Part shown: one piece after another, positions 1 to 12,291 of the stretch
How positions within the stretch are numbered: the stretch's first letter is position 1
Layout of the letters: the number at the start of each line of letters is the position of its first letter
From: Guillardia theta CCMP2712
Taxonomy: Eukaryota; Cryptophyceae; Pyrenomonadales; Geminigeraceae
NCBI RefSeq assembly: GCF_000315625.1
Contig: NW_005434455.1
Span: 54,269 to 75,409 of the forward strand
DNA: 21,141 nt
Direction of reading: 5' to 3'
The notes under the pieces: generated by a model
The model's database searches: none
The model's input: the letters and a program-made list of their open reading frames with translations, nothing else
Told to the model about the DNA's origin: nothing
Position numbers and translations under genes: made by a program

Positions 1-2098
1 CTCCACTCGTGAGGAGGAAGACGAAGGGGAGGAAGAGGAGGAGGAGGAGGAGGAGGAGGAGGAGGATCGTTTCCTCCTACGAGTGAGGAGGCTCACAGTG
101 CCGGACGGCTGATCCTCTACCTTGTCTCGCTCCTCCTCCTCCTGCTCTTCTGCCCCAATCTCGTACGAGTCTCTCAGCACCTTTTGCGCCTGTGCCGTCG
201 CCTGCTGCTTCGCCTGCATGCCCTCATACTCCGACGTTCTCTCGCCTCCCCGCGACTTGCGCTTGCCCACCTTGCCGCTCGCCCAGAGCTCGAGCGCCTT
301 GTTGAGGGAGAAGTGGGAGATGGGCATGTCGTTACTGGCCAGCAGCGCCTCCGCCTTCCTCTTCCTCTCGCTCGCTCGCGCCTCCAGCCTCGCCTTGTAC
401 TTCTGCGTCAACCGCTGCAGCTCGTCCTTGAGACTGGACCCTGCCCCTCTCCTCCCCTCTCCTCCTCCTCCTCCTCCTCCTCTAGTGCGAGGCACGTACA
501 CATCGTGCATCTGCTCCTTGGCTCGCTCCTGCAGGACCAGCAGCCGCTGCTGCATGCGGTTGGTCTTGGCGTCGTCCTTGTCCTCGCGGCTCATGGTCGC
601 ATAGCGAGGCACCGTGCGAGGAAGTTTGACGCCTTTCTTGGTCCCTGACTCCTCCATGTCCAGCTGCGCGTCCTCGTCGATGTCTTCCATCCACTCTCCC
701 CTGTCCCATCGATCTTCGTCAAACGAGGTGTAGGGGGAGGAGGAGGAGGAGGAGGAGGAGGAGGAGGAGGAGGAAGAATCGTCGTCACTCCGGTAGTAGC
801 TCGAGCTGTTCCACTCCGCGCTCCTCCACTTCTCCTCCCAGTCCACGTCGAAGATGCTCTTCATCGTCGTCTGCTTCTCCTGGTCGTACTTCCCAGTCCA
901 CCCTGGCGTCAGGTGCCCGTCGGGGTAGGCGCAGGTGCTGTGCTTGCATGCTCGCGCCTTGAACGCTCCGATCAGCTCCGTCCCCTTCTTCACCTCCTGC
1001 TTCAGGAACGGCTCGTGCGAGTAGTCCACCTGGTACCTCACCGGGTTGCCCCCCCCGGTCATCCACGTGTGATGGGTCACCACTACCATGGCGTGCCTGC
1101 CGGTGTTGCTGCGGGGGTAGACCTTGGAGATCCAGTCGTCCATCCACCAGTCGGAGAGGACGACGGGGTAGTAGGTCTGAAAGATGTACGAGTGCGTCCT
1201 GTGAACGAAGTCGTGCGTTAGGATCTTCCTGTTCCCGTCCTCGCACGTCGGCCCGACAACTCCGAGGAACGGAGGGTCGAAGGCAGCGAGCGAGGACACG
1301 AAGGCCCCGGCCCACAGGGTGCGGAACTCGGTGTCGTCGTTGATGCGGTAGACGAAGTCAGCCCCGTCCTCGAACGCTGCGGCCGCGAGGAAGTTGAAGA
1401 TGGGTCCGGGCTTGCGCAGGACGTTGAGGAAACGGACGGAGGCGAATCGGGCGGTGATGCCCTTGTCCTTGGCGGGGGAGGAGACGTGCTTCTCGAACCA
1501 CTGCGTCAGCTCCTCCCTCCTCTTTTCATCATCGTAGAACAAGTCGCCTGCGTCAAACCCGACGTACATCCGGTACTCGAAGCCTTGCTCCAGCGTCCGC
1601 AGCAGCGAGGAAAGCAGCACCATCACCAGCGGCGACTCCTCGAGCGAATCCCAGCGATACCCGCGGGAAGTCGATCCGAGGATGATGGCGATGATGGGCT
1701 GAGACAAGCCTGTTGCGAACCAATCAGCATAAAAATCCTCGTCACTCCTTCTCCTCGTCCTCGTCCTCGTCCTCGTCCTCTTCGTCCCTGTCCTTGTCCT
1801 CCCCACTCCTCGTTTTCTTCTTTCCAGTCTGCTCCTGCCTCCTCTGCTCCTGCTCCCAACTCGCCTAACTCTCTCTTCTGCTCCTACAAGACTGACCAGC
1901 AATTTGCTTCATCTTCTCCCCCGGTGCTCGAGCAGCAACGGCAGCTTCCACGCCTGCTGCTGTGGTTGTATTGTGAACTGCTGGCGGCGTCCCTTGCAGG
2001 CACTGGTCGTTCCATCCTGCCGGGTAGTGGCAGTCGCAGTTGAGAGACTTCCACCTGATACGCCGTAAGCTCCTTACCCGATCCTCCTCCTCCTTTCT

Positions 2099-2146
<48 letters not shown>

Positions 2147-2165
2147 GTCATCGTCGTCTTCGTAG

Positions 2166-2200
<35 letters not shown>

Positions 2201-3375
2201 TCCATCATTATCGTCACCACCATCACCACCAACTCACTGTTTCTTGACCGACGAGCTCGCTTGCCCCCAGTCCACACCGACTTCGATGCCCGCGTCCGCA
2301 CGCATGGCCTCGCATCGCTTCTTGGTCTTCTTCGAGTGCTCCTTCCACCTCGCGTACTGGTCGGCTAGTCGCTTCTCGCACCTGAGGGATGCGATCAGAT
2401 AGAGGCGGACGATGAGAGGGAGGAGGGAGGGAGAGTCGGTAGCAGGGAGAGGGAAAGGACATGGATGTGGAGAGGGGTGGGGGAGGTAGGAAGGGAGGAC
2501 AGCGAAGGACAGCGGAAGGAGGAGCATGGGACCTGAGGCGCTCAAACAGCTCCTTCTCATCGGGCCGCGCGTCTCCTCGAAGCTTGATGATGGAGTCAAG
2601 GTTTGAGCACCTGCCAGGCCCGTCAGCTCACAAGCAGCAGCGTCACGAGTCACTTGATGCTGTCGGGATCCATGTTGGCCACCCAGTCTCTCCCTTCCAT
2701 CGTGATCTGGAAAAGGTGTGAGGAGGAGGAGGAGGAAAAGAAGGAGGAGGAGGAGGAGGAGGAGGAGGAGGAGGAGGTGGTGGTGGTGGTGGTGGAAGAG
2801 CAGGAGGAGGAAGAAGATAGGAAAGCGGGAGAGGGGGGGGCAAGACAGAAGAGGAGGAGGAGAGCCAGCGAGCCAGCAAGAGGGAGGAAGGTCAGGAGAA
2901 GGGAGGACGGTCAGGAGGAGGGAGGAGGGAGGAGGGTTAGGAAGAGGGTTGAAAACGAGGGTGAACATGTCGCATGCGCACCTGCAGTTCCTGCGGGTCC
3001 TTCGCCTCCCCGTCGCTGCTCCTGCACCGGACGAGTTACTCCCTCCTCCTGCTCTCCTCATGTCCCACTTGTCTGCGGAGAGGTCGTCCTGTGGTAGGTC
3101 GGCCAGCATCTCGCTGCTTGCCGACCTGCCCATATCCTGCCTGTGCACGAAGGAGAACACGTTGAAGTGGTAGAGAAGGACGACGGCGATCTGTCCAGCA
3201 GCGTCAGCTCCGATTGCCGAAAGATATGGCGGGAAGAACCACGAGGATGAATTGCTTCTCCGTCCTGCTCCAGTTGCTGCCCTCAGCGCTGCTGTTGGCG
3301 TCTACGCGACAGGGTCAGTCTGCACACTGGGCATGCGGCGCCGCGCGAACCTCGTCTGCGATCGCTCTCGACCAT
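1..3375 (-). CDS. Putative type II membrane glycosyltransferase with long charged tail (3' end off window)
   Basis: Nine exons join in one frame: 3375-3326, 3276-3243, 3190-3069, 3021-2982, 2706-2654, 2610-2533, 2381-2238, 2054-1888 and 1709 to the left edge, about 800 residues. The start has a good context (CCACCATGG). A short basic N-terminus is followed by one hydrophobic segment (about residues 25-43), the topology expected of a Golgi signal anchor. A lumenal stem with NCDCHYPAGW and other cysteines leads to a catalytic-looking domain (about 231-500). It contains QPIIAIILGS, YRINDDTEF (DD at about 354-355, a likely metal/nucleotide-sugar DxD-type motif), GVVGPTC, THDFVHRTH (about 394-402) and DWWMDDW (416-422). 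After it come 14 serines, acidic and Lys/Arg-rich helices and Gly/Ser runs, open to the edge. The transferase call is by motif and topology; I cannot give a CAZy family or substrate. The tail could contain an unrecognised intron of a multiple of three bases around 740-793. Confidence 0.6.
2099..2222. repeat. ATC/GAT trinucleotide microsatellite inside an intron
   Basis: Two imperfect ATC tracts (plus strand) separated by TCGTCGTCTTCGTAG fill an intron of the glycosyltransferase-like gene (intron 2237-2055). On the coding strand the intron opens with GTGAGT and closes with TATCAG, and the flanking exons join in phase as a Gln codon. The same stretch read straight through would give a poly-Asp run behind a stop codon, so it is intronic, not a coding repeat. 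Confidence 0.8.
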
Positions 3376-3717
3376 GGTGGGTTGATGAAGAGGTCCTCCT
3401 CCTCTCCCTCCTCCTCCTCGCTCCTCGTCCTCCTGTTCACCACCCATGTCAGGTGAACGTCAGCTGATTATTTCCCCTTCACCGAAGATTGGCTCTTACT
3501 CCTCCTCTAGTGGGGAAGAGATAACTTCCCTCCCCCACCTATCTTCCACCCTCACCAGCACCGCTGCCTTCTCCTCCTTTCCTTCCTCGCATACCCTTTG
3601 TCTTCCTGTCTCCCGCACCCTCTCTGGAACCAAGTGCTACTGCTTTTGCCACTGCTGCTCCCTCCCTATCATTACGACTGACATGCTCGCTGCTGCTCCT
3701 GGTCCTGCTGTTCTTTC

Positions 3718-3865
3718 TGGTCCTGGTCCTGGTCCTGGTCCTGGTCCTGGTCCTGCTCTCCTGCTCCTGCTCCTGCTCTCCTGCTCCTGCTCTCCTGCTC
3801 CTGCTCTCCTGCCCCTGCCCTGCTGCCCTTCTGCCCTGCTGCCCTGCTGCTGCCCTCCTACTCCT
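3718..3865. repeat. CTGGTC then CTGCTC-type degenerate tandem repeats
   Basis: A run of about six CTGGTC units (near 3718-3753) passes into degenerate CTCCTGCTCCTG and CCCTGCTG units. It is simple-sequence DNA in the spacer with no sign of a coding role. Confidence 0.75.
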
Positions 3866-4060
3866 CCTGCTCTTCCTCCTCCTCGTCCTCTGCCCTTCAT
3901 ATGACATGCCAGCATGCCCTCTCTTGCCACTACCCCCACCCCCATTTCCACACTTTATGACCCCATGAAAATAGGACACCCCACTGAGTCTATTAGCGTC
4001 CTTGTGACTCGGCATGACAGCTGGAGGGAGCAGTAGAGGGCGGGAGGAGGATGGGGGAGA

Positions 4061-4120
4061 GGGAGGGAGAGGGAGGGAGAGGGAGGGAGAGGGAGGGAGA
4101 GGGAGGGAGAGGGAGGGAGA
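4061..4120 (+). repeat. Six perfect copies of the decamer GGGAGGGAGA
   Basis: Six exact 10-bp units lie head to tail, with a degenerate unit before them (GGGGGAGA). Each unit has two GGG runs, so the plus strand can form several G-quadruplexes. It lies about 175 bp beyond the stop codon of the methyltransferase gene, whose transcript would carry the C-rich complement. Confidence 0.9.
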
Positions 4121-4294
4121 GGTGGGAGAACGGAGATAGAGTGGAGGAGAGCAGGAGGAGGCAACAGGAAAGGTCGATTGAGGCAGATCTTTCATCCTCA
4201 TCGTTGCTTTCACGTTGTATTAGGTTGATTGTATTACAACACCTCTCGCAAAGGGGAAATGACGGCAGAGCCACGGCTATGTCGGGCTGCTGCT

Positions 4295-7200
4295 TCAGGT
4301 AGAGCCATCAGGAACAGCAGCGGCGGCAGCCGTCTCCTGTGCAACAGTGCTCAGCGATAGAAGTTCGAGGGAAGAAAGGAGGAAGGGCTGGAGGGGAAAG
4401 GGAAGGCAGTAGCGGTAGGGGTTCTCACATTCTTCTCCTCCTCTCCCTTCTCTTGCTTGATCCCAACCTTGAATTCCTCCTTCACGTCCTTGTTCTCCTC
4501 CTTCACGTCCTTGTTCTCCTCCTTCACGTCCTTGTTCTCCTCCTTCACGCCCTTCTTCTCCTCCTTCACGTCCTTGTTCTCCTTCTTCACGTCCTTCTTC
4601 TCCTCCTTCACGCCCTTCTTCTCCTCCTTCACGTCCTTCTTCTCCTCGTCCTTGCTGCTGGTGGTTCCGAGGATCTTGTTCGACAGGGCCTGTAGAGAGT
4701 CAGCTGCAGCTGCAGCTGGGCCTGTCCTCCTCACCTGCAGCTCATACTTGGAGACGAATAAAGTGATCTGATGGGTTCCTCGCCAACCCTGCAAACGCAT
4801 CTTTAGTTTCTACCTCTCTCCTCCTCCACCCTCTTCTTCCTCCCTCTTCTTCTCTTCTTCCTTCTCTCTCCCCCATTCTCCTCTCTTCTCATATTCTCCT
4901 CTCCCCTCCTCCTTTCTCCTCCTCCTCCTCTCTCCTCCCCTCCTCCTCCTCCTCCTCTCTCACCGCCATGAAGACAGTGTTGCTCCCCGTGTACTGCTCC
5001 GAGTTGAGCACGAGCAGGACGCATCCGCCCTGCATCCCCTCCATCTTCTCCTTCGCCCCGGGAGTTTGGAGGTCTGCCATGAGCATGCAGCCTTTCTTGA
5101 GGAACACAGAGAAATCCTCCCTGCCATCCTCCATCAGCAGCGTTCCTCTCCCTCCCGCAGGACGGCAGACTCTATTCTCCTTCACTGTTTCTGCCTCCCT
5201 GATTGTCATTCTCCTTCTCTCTTGTCAGCTTTCTCCCCTCCCTCTCCTCCTCACTTTCTCCCCCCCGTCTCCTCTCTTCCTCCCCACTCATCCTCCTCCC
5301 CTCTTCTTCCGCCTTAGCTGTCCCCTCAACTTACTTGTCAACGTTCAAGACGCGCTTGGACATGTAGGGCATGAGGAAAGGAACGCCCTCCTGCCTCAAC
5401 CTGTACTCGAAGATGTTCCCCTGCCCCTGGCTCAGTCCCGCGGGAGCAACTTTCACCACCTCCCACCTTGGCTGAGTTCCTCTCGAACATCTTGACCCCC
5501 GCATGCACCTGAGGACGAGGAGGGTGAGGAGAGTGGAAGGTAACCTGAGCTTGCTCACCGTGTGGAGCTGTCCCCTGATGTCGGCGCCCAGCATCTGATG
5601 AGGTGTCAGGAGCGTGCGAGGGGAGGAAGGGGAGAGGAGACGACCTGTTTGACCTCCGCAGAGACGAAGTAGACCTTGTTTCCTGTCTCTGAGCTGCTGA
5701 AGAGCTGGGGGGCGGTCAGATGGAGCGGGAGAGGGTTACCTTCTACTGCACCTGATCAGCTGGAAAGTCTTCTTTGATGCCGTAGAACTCGCAGATGGAG
5801 TTGACGAGATTGTTGTCCTTGATAGGAACAAGGATCTCATACTTTCCTGTTGCCCGCATGTCAAAGTTTCACATCTCAACTCTTCTCGCCAAGATGCTCT
5901 ACCTTTCTTCTTGGGCTTCTCCGCAGCTTTGTCTTTCTCTGCTTCTTCTTCACAAGTCGTCATCTCCCCTCACTCAGGCAGGTCGTTTGTCTCACTCTGC
6001 TCTGGCTGATCCTTCGCCTCCTCTCCTCCGTTGTTCTCTGACTTGACTTCGGTCGCCTCGCTCTCCTTCCCTTCTTGCTGTTTGCAGGAGCATCACAACG
6101 AAGCTTGTTCCTCCAACCCTCCTCCTCCTCCTCCTCCTCCCTCACCTTCACCTCCTTCACTTCGCCTGCAGTCCCAGTCGTCTCTGTTAAGTCTCATCAG
6201 AGCAAAGCCTCGCAGTCGACCTCCCTCTCACTTGTATCCTCCGACACTGACACGCTCTCCACCTCCTTCTGCTTGCTCGGCGCCATGTGGTCAGCGGTTT
6301 TCCTCAGCTTGCAGATGAAGAAAGCTCCTGTGTTCTGGTCGTGCGGGAGAACGCGCATGCACCTCTGGCAGGTAAGTCAGGAGGAGGGAGGAGAGGCAAC
6401 GGGTACTACCTCCAGGTGCAGGTCTGCTGCGTCCGCAGGAGGGAACATGGACTCGGGGAAGACCGACTTGAGGTTGGGAGGAACGTCCTCCAGGTTATAC
6501 CTGTGAAGACGATGAAGGGAGGACGAGGAGGGAAGGAGGGGGAGGAGAGGAACGGAGAGAAGGAGAACAGGGAGATGGAAGGCAGTGGAAAGAAGGACAC
6601 ACAAGGAAGAGGAGGAAGGATGCGAGAACTAGGAGAGGGTTGACGAGAAGTAGAAGGGAGTTGAAGACCATTTGTTCTCTTCCTTGCGATCCTTCACCTT
6701 CCAGGTAAGAAGTCCAGGACGCCTCTTCAGCTCTGCACAAGAATCTTAATATCAATATCCTTTCTCTCCCCTTTTTTAACCGTTCCCCTCTTCATTGCCT
6801 CCACCACAAAGAAATTCCTTCTCCCCCCTCCCCCTCGTCACCATCCATACAATTCCCATCCTCCTCCTGCCCCTCTCCTATCTCTATCACGACCACCCTG
6901 ACAAACCCTGCCATCTCCATCTCTTCCTCCACTCGCATCCTCCTCCTCATCGCCTCCTCTCTCTTCCTCCCTCCTCCTCCCTCGTCGCAGCTCAACGAGC
7001 CTCACCCGGGAGCTCGTGGGACACATCCTCCAGCTCCAGACAGTTCTTGAAGCGCTTCAGGACAGCAGAGACCACCGCCTCGTTCTCGATCGGATTCATG
7101 GAGCAGGTCGAGTACACCACGATCCCTCCTGCCTCGCAGAGCTCCACCGCACGCGTGCAGATCTGCAGCTGGGTCTTGTGCAGCCCCATAGCCTGTGCGG

Positions 7201-8080
7201 GAGTCCACTTCCTCCACACGTCCACGTTCTTCCTCATCGTCCCATCTCCTGTGCAGGGCACGTCGGCGAGGACTCTGTCGTACCTCAGCGGGACTTTTTT
7301 CCCGTCCTCCGACTTGGCCCACAGCATCGGGATCTTCTGCGCCTCATGGTTCATGACGAGGAGCGACGGGCTGTTGATGCGCTTCATCTGGTGGATCAAC
7401 ATGGAGCACCTGTCAAGATCCGCATCGTTGGCTATCACGATCCCCTTGGGCACTCCATTCGCCCCGCACTGAGCATGCACGAACTCGAGGAGCTGGGAGG
7501 TCTTGGACCCAGGAGCCGCACACATGTCGAGCACACGGTGGTGGGGCTTCACATCCATGAGCAGAGGAGGGATCATGCTCACAGCCTCCTGCCTCGTCAG
7601 GTTCCCGGTCTCGGTCTCAGCGATGAGGTACTTGTGGAAGCGCTCCAGCACAGCCGTGCGCTTGATGGCCTTCTTGCTGATGGACATTTGCCATGCCAGC
7701 TCCTGCGGGTACCAGGGGATCAGCTTTGGAGGCTGCAGCCTCTCGTCGTCTTCGTCCATCTCCACGTCCTCGACGTGCAGGTCGGTGAAGCGAGACTTGA
7801 GCTGCTCTCTGATCTCGTCGGCAAAGGTGCAGACGGGGGAGATGCGGAAAGTTGTCGGCAGCGTGTCGCGGCATGCCTTGAGGAAGTCTTCCCATTCGGA
7901 CTCCGGCACAATGTTCTGCACCTTGTAGTAGTCCTCCATGCTCTTGTTCTGCTTCTCCAGCTCAGGCCAAGAGTTTCTGTCATCGAAACCTTCTCTCTTC
8001 TGTCTCTTGCCACCCCTGCCGCCCCTGCCGCCCCCCCTGCCGCCCCTTCCGCCCTTGCCTCCTCGTTGTCTTTTCCCCAT
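4295..8080 (-). CDS. NSUN2-like (Trm4 family): NSUN2/Trm4-type RNA (cytosine-5) methyltransferase
   Basis: Transfers methyl from S-adenosylmethionine to C5 of cytosine in RNA; family members act mainly on tRNA in the nucleus. The 16 exons all join in phase: 8080-7006, 6732-6669, 6500-6410, 6364-6232, 6183-6146, 6077-5996, 5947-5903, 5846-5752, 5704-5645, 5594-5559, 5508-5467, 5426-5335, 5147-4964, 4800-4735, 4689-4429, 4336-4295; 801 residues. A Gly/Arg/Lys-rich start (2-30) may serve nuclear or nucleolar targeting. The fold shows VLDMCAAPGSKT (183-194), ANDAD, LADVPCTGDG (Cys276) and STCSMNPIENEAVV (Cys326); the two cysteines are the release and catalytic residues of this family. Downstream LPELKRRPGL, ERCMRVLPHDQNTGAFF, EYRLRQEGVPFLMPY and LQGWRGTHQITLFV follow the NSUN2 C-terminal domain. 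The C-terminus has a heptad repeat. The start of the exon at 5147 is the least certain; 5171 also fits. No obvious defect. Confidence 0.93.
4471..4638 (-). repeat. 21-bp coding minisatellite: eight heptads (K-D/G-V-K-E-E-K/N) in the methyltransferase tail
   Basis: Eight consecutive 21-bp units within the exon 4689-4429 encode KDVKEEK, KGVKEEK, KDVKKEN and variants. The unit is exactly seven codons, so any gain or loss of copies keeps frame. The strongly alternating charge pattern predicts a stiff single helix or coiled coil after the conserved domain. Confidence 0.95.
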
Positions 8081-8533
8081 CCTGCAAGCCTGCGGGGCAA
8101 GAATCAGGACACGAGCGAGAGCAACAAAGAAAAATCATTATGATGGGATAGCAAAACCATCTCAGTGAGAATAGGAACAAACGATGAACCAGGAGCCACT
8201 CGACCCAATCTCAACACACCATTTTCTCCGGCTTCCAGGCCCACCACAAATGTTCACCTCTATCTACACTCCACCATCTGATTCTCTCTTCTCCGTCCCC
8301 CCTCTTCTCCTCTCTCTCCTCTCTCCTTCCCTCTCCTCGTCCTCGTCCTCTTCTCCCTCTCCCTCCCCCTTCCCCCGCAGAGCTCTGAGCATGGCACGTG
8401 CGGCCGCATTGCGCAAGAAACGATTCGTTTCTATAATAACCGATGCAACGGGCGAGTCTACTACCCACCTCACACAGTAGTGGTCCAAATAGGGGTAGGG
8501 GTCATTCTCCACAAACTTTCTTGTTGGCGGGCA
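8081..8533. promoter_or_regulatory. Divergent intergenic region between the methyltransferase and coiled-coil genes
   Basis: About 450 bp separate the minus-strand ATG at 8080 from the plus-strand ATG at 8534. It must carry both 5' UTRs and probably a shared promoter. The middle (about 8285-8380) is a CT-rich tract; the part next to 8534 is less biased. I see no convincing TATA box, and no open frame that looks like a gene. The role is inferred from the head-to-head arrangement. Confidence 0.5.
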
Positions 8534-9630
8534 ATGGCGGAGGATGCGCTGCAAGCCGCCATGGAGCTCCTAGACCGCATGGAAGATTCGTACACAGAGC
8601 TAGTAAGAAAGCAAGAGCAACACAGACTTGTTGTGAAGAAGAGCAATCTCGACGAACAAAGACACCAGGTCACTGTGAGGGAGAATGCACAACTCAGAAA
8701 GCAATTGTCAATCGTCGCTTCAAAACTCAAGCTGGGATTGAAAGAGATCGAACGTTTGAGCAACCAGAATGCAGAAGTCAACAAACAGCTGATACAATCA
8801 GCGAATCAATGGTCGATACTGAATAGGAAATTAGAAGAGCAAGAAGCAGAGGTATTCAACTGTGCTCTTGATTTGTACGAGGTAATTTTGCTCTTTGTGA
8901 TCAGATCGACGATCTCAAAAGCAAGCATGAAAAGGAGAAGGAAACCTTAACTTTTCAAAAAGATACAGAATGGCAGAAAAAAATCAACAAAGCATCTGAT
9001 TCTTACGAGCTGAATGTTATATTTTTAATAGCGTTGGCCTTCAACATGAGTGATGATTCTGCAGATGAAACAAGCACAAGAAAAACATGCCAAGGAGCAA
9101 GCGAAGCTAAGATCAGAATACGAAGAAAGATTATTCTCAATTTCGTTGTCGAGAAGCAGCAACTCCAGGCATGCCATTGTACTGGTGTAAAGCAGAACCA
9201 ACCTCAACTTGTTGCAGCACGATTTCCGAGGCATGTTTACAACAGAGACTCGGCGAGCTCAGAGAAAAACTGCAAGAGAGCGAAAGAGAAAAGGCAAAAT
9301 TGCGAGATGAAATCAAGAATCTTGAAGCTCAAATCAATGTCCAGAATATCAGGACGGGCTTCCCGTACGGTGGACATTTTTGATACTACTCGAGAAACAA
9401 ATCGCTTACTTCCCATCGCAGTTGCCCCGGAACGGAGTGCTAGCCAGAATGAGAACTTGACCACTAAGGGGATACCAGGAAAAGATAAGGTTGGGCCTCC
9501 TTTCAATCTTCATCTGCTCACATTAGCTACAAGCCGACGAACAACTGTAACTCCAAATCGAAAAGAACCCGAAGCTCTACCAAGCAGAGGCCATGCGACT
9601 CTCCATCTGCATCTAAAAGACAGAAGTTAA
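8534..9630 (+). CDS. Coiled-coil protein of unknown function
   Basis: I do not recognise this gene. The ATG at 8534 starts a charged, Leu/Glu/Lys/Gln-rich protein. The model has exons 8534-8851, 8905-9015, 9065-9168, 9218-9369 and 9422-9630, joining in phase to 297 residues. Most of it is heptad-like: LVRKQEQHRLVVKK, LKLGLKEIERLSNQNAEV, LNRKLEEQEAEIDDLKSKHE, QEKHAKEQAKLRSEYEE and LGELREKLQESEREKAKL. There is no signal peptide or membrane helix. The last ~70 residues are polar and likely disordered. Intron 3 (9169-9217) only keeps frame with a GC donor (AG|GCATGC); forced GT choices lose the coil frame or a few residues. The C-terminus is uncertain: the stop could be at 9383 if the last intron is not removed, and splicing at 9500-9536 would give a shorter end. 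DNA here is clearly less GC-rich and has fewer repeats than its left neighbours. Confidence 0.65.
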
Positions 9631-9833
9631 AGTTGATACTTTGCCTTTCTTTTTTGGTTAGACTTTTCTCAACTTGCAATCAGGTTTGTTAAGGGACAGG
9701 ACGACGGTGATCCTTTCTCGTACAATTGACAAGCAATTGTTCCAGCCATCGGTTTGCACCGTTAGCTTTTCGTGCTATATGAAGATAGTCAAAACAAGGC
9801 TTTCTAAGTCCGTTTACGAAAAAACATTTGATC
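9631..9833. other. Convergent 3' spacer
   Basis: About 200 bp lie between the stop codons of the plus-strand coiled-coil gene and the minus-strand ATPase gene. It is AT-rich compared with the flanks and should hold both 3' UTR/polyadenylation regions. Nothing else is visible. Confidence 0.5.

Positions 9834-12291
<2,458 letters not shown>

Larger units (their letters stand above)
3376..4294. other. Spacer: promoter side of the glycosyltransferase gene and 3' flank of the methyltransferase gene
   Basis: About 920 bp without a gene that I can support. Both flanking genes are read from the minus strand, so this should hold the 3' end and UTR of the methyltransferase (high-numbered side) and the promoter of the glycosyltransferase-like gene (low-numbered side). 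It holds CT-rich low-complexity DNA, a CTGGTC/CTGCTC repeat tract near 3718-3865 and a G-rich decamer array at 4061-4120. The long open frames here are only Pro/Ser/Arg low complexity. I see no clear TATA box or polyadenylation signal. Confidence 0.6.

Noticed and set aside
785-1315. Minus-strand 176-codon frame rich in Arg/Gly
   Set aside because: It overlaps the glycosyltransferase-like exon in another frame; the other frame has the DDTEF and DWWMDDW motifs and stays open for about 570 codons.
2603-3173. Plus-strand open frames with Glu, Arg and Trp runs
   Set aside because: They are translations of GGA/GGT repeats inside introns of the minus-strand glycosyltransferase-like gene; the true exons are on the other strand and join in phase.
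3446-3904. Plus-strand 152-codon open frame (Ser/Pro/Leu-rich)
   Set aside because: Low-complexity CT-rich DNA with repeats, no conserved motif and no splice partner.
4457-4771. Regular 21-bp spaced repeats resembling an array such as CRISPR
   Set aside because: Units are contiguous with no unique spacers and encode in-frame heptads in a eukaryotic exon.
7016-8143. Plus-strand 375-codon open frame opposite the methyltransferase
   Set aside because: It is the antisense shadow of the large NSUN2-type exon, which has clear catalytic motifs.
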